Positions 21,841 to 27,760 of a stretch of DNA of 27,760 nucleotides are shown here, piece after piece. The stretch covers positions 28,619 to 56,378 of the forward strand of contig KN890278.1 in NCBI GenBank assembly GCA_000934455.1, in the 5' to 3' direction. The first letter of the stretch is position 1; every line of letters starts with the position of its first letter. The stretch is from Apostichopus parvimensis. Lineage: Eukaryota; Echinodermata; Holothuroidea; Aspidochirotida; Stichopodidae. The notes beneath the pieces were generated by a model. It ran no database searches and was not told the DNA's origin. It worked only from the letters and a program-made list of their open reading frames with translations. Both the position numbers and the translations under genes were made by a program.

Positions 21841-22662
21841 TATATGGATGATTGGACGGAAGAGGCTTTGGGTCTGTGAAAAGAGCAACATCTAACACAC
21901 AGTCTATTTCACAATTAACATCACTGAAACCTGTTAGCAATTAAGCTAGAATACATGAAACTTAAAAGCTTATAAAGTAAACACTAAACAGACATCTATT
22001 GAACATCATGAAAATATAATACCATGCTTCCCAACGGAGTAGAATATACGACAGAAGCCACTTGTGATGTGCTTACATCAAACAGCTACAGTAAGTGTAT
22101 GTTAACTGTATGAAGCCCTTGTGTTAATGCAGATACCACCCACGCACCCTCACAGTTTCAGAACCAACCTCACTCAGAAGCCCTTCATAAACTGTCATTA
22201 AAATAAAAGAGATAATGACAAGAAGAATACACAGCTTCGTGCACAAGGTGCCTTACATATTTTATGAGCAAATACATCAATTGAGAATAACATGTAAGGT
22301 CTATTTGCAGGTTAGTGCAATCTGTATGCCACACATACTCTGAACAGCCAACACTGTTTTCTGTTTATTTGAGAAAACATACAATATACTGTACAATATG
22401 TCTGATTAACACAACAACTGCTCTTACTACTGTATGTGGGTACTTGTTCCTAAGAAATATTGATTCTCCTTCTCCCCACCTCTCCCCTTCTCTCCTCTTA
22501 CCAAAAATTGTCAAGTAAGCAGTTATCCCGATATGAAAAAAAAACTACACAATAAAGTTTTCTATATTGTAGTGTACAGTACTTAGTTATCAACTGTACT
22601 CTTTGTAAATACTGTACAGTACATGGTCTTGTCTTAAATTGTAATTCCCTTGTTCTCCATGA
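21841..22662. other. No gene recognised
   Basis: AT-rich, with a pyrimidine tract at 22464-22500 and a cluster of TACTGTA/TACAGTA copies at about 22385-22622, including an overlapping TACTGTACAGTA near 22610. Confidence 0.55.
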
Positions 22663-23139
22663 ATGGGCCAAAAATTAAGACTCAAAAAGTATCTTCTTCT
22701 TGTGTTCAAGTGCCAGAACAACCTGCAAGATCTCATCTGCCCTTATCAGCCAACAAGAGCCCTACGGTCTGCTGGTCAGAGTCGTCTGGAGGTGCCGATC
22801 ATCAAGACAAACAGCTATGGGAACAGAGCATTTTGAGTGGCTGGGCCATGCCTCTGGAATGAGCTGCCAGCTGAACTCAGAACTGTTTCTAGTCTAACAA
22901 CATTCAAGTCAAAGCTGAAAACCTACCTATTTAGACAGCATTACTGCAATATAAACTGTGTTTTCAAATCTATTCATGTGCAGTACTCCAACACACTGAA
23001 ACGTGCATGCTTTTTATTCTTCATACGCATCTATATTGTATTTTATTCTGCAGTTTTACTACATATTATGTGTGATATATATATTTTTTTACTGTTACAT
23101 AGCGTTTTAGAGCACTTTTGTGGATTTTACGCTTTATAA
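22663..23139 (+). pseudogene. CR1/L2-like LINE ORF2 3' end, with internal stop
   Basis: One frame from 22663 gives LRLKKYLLLVFKCQNNLQDL, then PYQPTRALRSAGQSRLEVP, then SYGNRAF, a TGA at 22834-22836, and VAGPCLWNELPAELRTVSSL followed by TTFKSKLKTYLFRQHY. This is the very recognisable C-terminus of CR1/L2/Rex-type LINE reverse transcriptases (YGNRAFSVAGP..LWN.LP..LR....FK..LKT.LF), which in animals usually reads S at the stop position. The frame stays open to 23139, though the true LINE protein probably ended sooner. Everything upstream (endonuclease, catalytic RT core) is missing, as expected of 5' truncation. It lies about 2 kb beyond the Rab exon, in the opposite orientation. Confidence 0.9.
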
Positions 23140-23158
23140 AATAAATTATTATTACAGT
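23140..23158 (+). mobile_element. 3' end and ATT-type tail of the CR1/L2-like LINE
   Basis: Downstream of the degenerate ORF comes ..acgctttataaaataaattattattacag. A GCxxTATA(A)AATAAATTATTATT ending is the standard 3' terminus of CR1/L2 elements, which end in short tandem repeats rather than poly(A). This marks the insertion boundary near 23158. Confidence 0.75.
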
Positions 23159-23395
23159 ATCTACCATCGGATTATGTGAGTGAAGTATATTAATTACACA
23201 ACAGTATACCAAACGAGAGTGTAGAGTTAGGGATTGGTTTGTTCCATTTTATAAATGAAATGTGAAAATGAGGCTGTCTGTATTTTTTGCCTCATTCCAG
23301 TACCCCTCTTCCCGTGTTGCAAACATGTGCTAAACTGTGCTAAACCGTTACCAATGTTTTGTTTGTTTTGTCCCTTGAATTTTCTGTTTCAGCCT

Positions 23396-23445
23396 CTGCA
23401 GAAGATCCTGCTAGGATCGAAACGTCAGGCCCACTTACTTTTACA
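23396..23445 (+). mobile_element. Retroelement-type conserved motif, copy 2 (Penelope-like?)
   Basis: The string ctgcagaagatcctgctagg, then atcgaaacgtcaggcccact, then tacttttaca. The stem GATCC-TGCTA-GGATC is perfect here, unlike copy 1 (GATCC/TGATC). It is preceded by a good acceptor-like tract (ttctgtttcag, up to 23391) and lies in a short open frame (SASAEDPARIETSGPLTFTP). I read it as a repeat fragment, not an exon. Confidence 0.45.
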
Positions 23446-24829
23446 CCAATGTTGGCTCGGTACATGAATCGAAGTGAAGACATATGTGGAGACAGGCAGG
23501 GTGTGAAGACTCGCGCACAAAGAAACGTCTCATGCCGGTAATCTGACCTAGTTTCGAATGAGGTGTAACAGAAGTGTTAGACACCACCATCGATCCCAGA
23601 AAATACACACAGCTTGCTACCGTCGGTAATTAGGCATTAGTGTACAGTCAATACATACAGCTACAGTCAATACCCACAACACAGTGTACATACTGTAGCA
23701 GCGTGGATATCTCAGGTATAGATAAAAGATAACAAGGTATCACGTTTCATTACTGTCTGCATTTTGTAGCGACAAGGAGAAAACGTCATTTGCAAGCAAC
23801 GGAAAGTTCACTTTTTCAGAGCGCAGCACGCGGTTTGGGGCGAGTCTTCAATGCCTTTTAGAGACAAGTGAAATAGGCACCCTTCTTTAACAACATGGAA
23901 CCAATGTAGAACCAATGTACTATGCCTCCCATAGGTTCCAACAAAAACACTGTACACTATTTAACAGAGGAATAATAATCTGCAGGACTACATGGAAAGT
24001 ACAACTTTACTTACACAGAGGATTTATACCACATATAGTAATCCACTTTCCAAAATATGCCTCAGGTGGCAATTAAAGTAATCACTTTCAACATCTGTAA
24101 ACACATGATGAGAGCCCAATTCTGATGATGTCGGTAACCTCATGTTTTGGTTATAAATTTTATGATAAGGTCACCCTGCGACTGAACCGAGTATACTGTG
24201 GCATACTGCACCAAAGACTTTTCTTCGTTGGTAACGAGTTCAAATAATTTCTTTCAATTCTTACACTGCGATTTACATTCACACCAATGGGTAAAGCTGC
24301 TAAAGCAGGGATTAACTGCTCACAGCTGTTTCAGACCGAACTCGCTAATTAAAACCATAAGATCCACCAAAGTCGGTCGGTGACTGCTTAAATATTAAAC
24401 CGAGTTAAGCCATATATCTCAGCGATAAACAAATCCATAGGTAACAAAACCTTGCTGCGTCGTCTGATTATAACCTGACAACAGCTTACAAACAGTAGTT
24501 TACCTTCCAAGCCATGCAAACATTAAAACCCTATTGCAGTGTCAGTGTGTGTATATAAGTATCAGATACTACGTAGATTCATTTACAGACCTCACAGTAT
24601 TAAATTGTCTGTGTATAAATGAAGATACCTGTACAGTAACATTACCAAGAAAAAAACGAAGGGAAATTTGTTCATTACATGTATACATACATTATATACT
24701 GTAAGATTAAGATGAGTAATGGCTGTACAACCTTCTTGAAACTTCTTTAAACTTGAGTAAAATATGTGAGCAAACAACTAAACTATAGTACCCCAAAGTA
24801 TATGGTATATGTATTTACTGTTTTATGTA
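23446..24829. other. No gene recognised
   Basis: No domain, RNA gene or long frame. A string at 23868 (gtgaaataggcacccttctt) resembles that at 7062. Confidence 0.5.
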
Positions 24830-24945
24830 TTTACTGTTTTATGTCATCGTATATTCTAGATTGTTTGTATAGCGCACAGATGCATCGCGGGTAGTACGCT
24901 ATATAAGTTTTTATGTACATTACATTACATTACAAAGTGTCGCAT
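24830..24945 (+). mobile_element. Second LINE-type 3' tail with ATTAC repeats
   Basis: The stretch contains attgtttgtatagcgcacag, then gtagtacgctatataagttt, then a short tandem tail (acattacattacattac). The paired GCGCA...CGCTATATAA arrangement just ahead of a microsatellite tail is typical of CR1/L2-group LINE 3' UTRs and of SINEs that borrow those tails. No coding remnant precedes it, so it could be either. A 17-bp direct duplication (gtatttactgttttat) sits just upstream at 24809-24842. Confidence 0.6.
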
Positions 24946-27091
24946 CTACAGTACAAGTTACAGAAGTTGGAACCACAGCGCTCATCTCAGTGAGAAAAGT
25001 TTCACGCTCAATTAAAACGATGTGTTCCTAGTTCCTACAGTCCTTCAATGTACTTCTCCTTTTACACCTGTAAGATTGTAGGATGTTTACTAGAAACCGT
25101 TCAGATGGATTCAGATCAAAGCAAGTCGACATTTCTCCTCTGGATCAGACCATCACACACTCCAGTAGTAGACTTTTCTCTGACCCGTCCACGAGTAAAC
25201 CTGCCAAATGCATTCAGTATGAGAGTGCCTCAAATCAAACAGAGTGTATCAATGTTTACACATCACATCTCAAATTTCACTGCTAACAAGTTAACTGTAT
25301 CAATAGTTGCCATGACCACTTAATTACTTTTTCCAATTTTGACAAATTTGTGAGTGCAATGCTTCGTTGACTTATAATCGGAGTATAAAGGACAAGAGGC
25401 TGGAACTTTATTTATTATTTCAAATTTTTGAGTTTAATATATGTGTCATTTATGTGTACATACACAAATATCCTTTGAATGTATTAGAAAATGCTAATTG
25501 TACACACTGAGTCACTGAGACCTACAGTATGATATCGCACAACACAGACATCAGACTGGTTTGAAGATTACAATTAAATTAAAACCATTATCATTAAAAG
25601 TCCCATAAAAACTCACAATCAGGCTGAAATAAATTTTACTTTAAATGAAATAATGTACACTGTGTTGTTCTAATAATAAAATGCCAATGATCTATAAATG
25701 ATAGGTACCTGGATGTTACAGTGTGGGCGTGATTGGCTTATTATCATAACCATCGCACACTGTGTATGTACATATTAGTATGCTACTGTACTAGCTAGAG
25801 CGAGCAACATTAAGAAAATGCCACCTCAGTAGTAAAACTGTAACAGAAAGGTGCAATATAATCAACCAACACAGACTCTCTTCTCCAATTTATTCCAGCA
25901 GCATCTCACAAACCTCAAATTTAAAACATCTCAGAACCAACTGAACTTACTGTCACAGAGAGTCCAAACACCTCCCAGAAAACCTTAAATCTGACTCTAA
26001 AATGACCAATTTGTATGATGAATCTCCATTAGCCAGATTCTATTAAAAACCATTCGTTCGGTGTTATGGTGTTATGTTTCACGGTGCATAACATTAACCA
26101 CATTGGTGGCTGGAGAGAAAGACACATCAGGCTGGGGAAACACTTTCTGAAATTTAACTGGAGATGGATATTGAGTTTATAGTGCTAACGACCGAGTTAT
26201 ATTTATTCTGCAGGTTCGGTAATTTATGCAGATTTTTAAGCCTGGTGGAGCGAGTGAGGGCTGTGTCAAGTTTAGCGTCACGTTTTATACATATTATCAG
26301 TGTTTCTGATTGATGAGTCTTAATCTGCTGTTTAGGTCAAGATGTCATTAACAAGTACTGTACATTTTGACAAGCCCTACTGACTGTAAAGTCTTAAAAT
26401 TAAAGATTGGTAGTTGATCAAATTAAGAAACCCAAGTAAACAATTTCAATCTACAGTAGTAATAAGAAACAACTCACTTCCATGCTTTAAAAGGGTTTAT
26501 CATCACCATGACAAATTTAGTACGCTTGTTGCCTTTAAATTCCAAAGTTCCCATACATTCAAAATCCTCCAAAGACTTCCTCCCCCTCCCCCCTCTTCCC
26601 CCCTCCCTCATCCCATCCGATCAAAACACTCTAGGCATAATACAGTAGCAGGCACTAGTGCAGTATACTGGTAAGCAAGGAACGGCAGTAACTATTGACA
26701 AGCAATTTTCAAGTTTTTAAAATACCGCTTATATAATTTAAGCATACAGTATATTCAAATGATCTCCATGCATACTGCATATTCATTACAACTATAGTAC
26801 AGTAGTTTAGTTTCTGTTTATAGTTCCGGAACATTGCTGGCTGCTGCTATTGTACCACCTCTGAATTACACTAAAGCAGCCTTTTAGATAAGATAAGGAT
26901 CATACTATACAATCCCACAACACAATAGCTAGACTAGTTTTGTTTTTTATTTCTCCTGTACATGGCCACATAACAGTCTTTTCTGTTTGTCTAAAGCCCT
27001 TCATATGTTTACTTTCCAACCGTATTGCTTGTATTTAACTTGTACAAACATATGAGAAGTGAATTTGAAATTGAAAGAACTATTAAGTGCA
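24946..27091. other. No gene recognised
   Basis: AT-rich. The 67-91 codon overlapping frames at 25048-25323 show no domain, and the minus-strand G4 at 26582 is the only structured tract. Confidence 0.5.
26582..26607 (-). other. G-quadruplex-prone tract on the minus strand
   Basis: Plus strand shows C runs of 5, 6, 6 and 3 separated by T, TCTT and T. The proline-rich ORF across it is an artefact of the C tract. Confidence 0.6.
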
Positions 27092-27205
27092 TTACGTAGT
27101 TCCTGTACTCCTATTGAGATGGGTACGACTATTAATACATGGCTGTAGGAACATGTACGTAATTAAAAGTGTATTACTTCCTGTACTTCTATTGAAATGC
27201 CCAGA
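27092..27205. repeat. Two-copy direct repeat ahead of the terminal minisatellite
   Basis: The string ttcctgtactcctattgaga (about 27101) recurs as ttcctgtacttctattgaaa (about 27179), spaced about 78 bp. Confidence 0.7.
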
Positions 27206-27224
27206 GTACATGAATGAGTACAAA

Positions 27225-27760
27225 CCCACAGGTCTAGGTTATGAGTACATAATGCTAACTAGTGTATAAGTGAGGACAAACTACAAGTCTAGCTTATGAG
27301 TACACATAATGATAGTGTACAAGTGAGGACAAACTACAAGTCTCTAGGTATTGAGCACATAATGATTGTGTACAAGTGAGGACAAACTACTGTACAAGTC
27401 TAGCTTATGAGTACACATAATGATAGTGTACAAGTGAAGACAAACTACAAATCTAGGTATTGAGTACATAATGATTGTGTACAAGTGAGGACAAACTACA
27501 AGTCTAGCTTATGAGTACACTGTACACATAATGATAGTGTACAAGTTAGGAAAAACTACAAGTCTAGGTATTGAGTACATAATGATTGTGTACAAGTGAG
27601 GACAAACTATGCAAGTCTAAGTTATGAGTACATAATGATAGTGTACAAGTGAGGACAAACTACAGTCTAGGTTATGAGTACATTAATGACTGTGTAGAAG
27701 TGAGGACAAACTACAAGTCTAGGTTATGAGCACATAATGAAAGTGTACAAGTGAGGACAA
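27225..27760. repeat. Minisatellite, 51-53 bp unit, running past the window end
   Basis: The string aagtgaggacaaactacaag, then tctag, then ttatgagtacataatga, then gtgtac repeats, with unit marks at 27268, 27321, 27374, 27432, 27483, 27543, 27594, 27647, 27698 and 27749. Spacings are 53, 53, 58, 51, 60, 51, 53, 51 and 51. Two-base CA differences explain 51 versus 53. The 58 and 60 spacings are the 53-bp form plus 5 (CTGTA) and plus 7 (CACTGTA). Confidence 0.96.

Overview
This is a stretch of animal genomic DNA. It is AT-rich, gene-poor and dense in repeats, with an assembly gap of 141 N at 13023-13163. There is no operon-like packing, no long ORF and no bacterial signal. Typical animal signs are a GT-AG bounded exon of a conserved Rab GTPase, 5'-truncated LINEs, a tRNA-derived SINE, minisatellites and MITE-like hairpins. 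The mixture fits a marine invertebrate, perhaps an echinoderm such as a sea cucumber. That placement is inference only; nothing here fixes the species.

The one protein-coding exon I can defend is at 20498-20617 on the minus strand. It encodes 40 residues of a Rab26/Rab37-type small GTPase (G3 motif WDTAGQ and switch II) with clean splice sites on both sides. Other exons of that gene were not recognised on either side, so much of the window could be its introns.

Layout: 1-3830 holds no recognisable gene. 3831-7010 has a nested hairpin, a TG-rich microsatellite, a recent 109-bp tandem duplication with G-tracts and a long inverted repeat. 8405-8929 (minus) is a LINE reverse-transcriptase tail with an internal stop. 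9467-9600 is a palindromic element whose arms recur at 11012, 18981 and 20044. 12363-12525 is a three-copy tandem repeat. 14137-14195 and 23396-23445 share a retroelement-type motif. 17733-17973 looks like a hAT MITE. 19186-19643 is a 76-bp minisatellite. 20228-20462 is a SINE beside the Rab exon. 21147-21840 is a 37-bp satellite with higher-order order. 22663-23158 is a CR1/L2-like LINE 3' end and 24830-24945 a second LINE-type tail. 27225-27760 is a 51-53-bp minisatellite running off the window.

The most interesting signal is not a gene. The 7-mers TACTGTA and TACAGTA occur about 50 times by my hand count, against roughly 6 expected from base composition. In two minisatellite arrays single copies differ from their neighbours by exactly this insertion (CTGTA, 5 bp) at a TA, and one copy carries a 7-bp variant (CACTGTA). 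TA-CTG-TA / TA-CAG-TA is the classic excision footprint of Tc1/mariner transposons such as Sleeping Beauty. The window may therefore carry a dense record of past Tc1/mariner excisions. This is inference from pattern and needs genome-wide testing.
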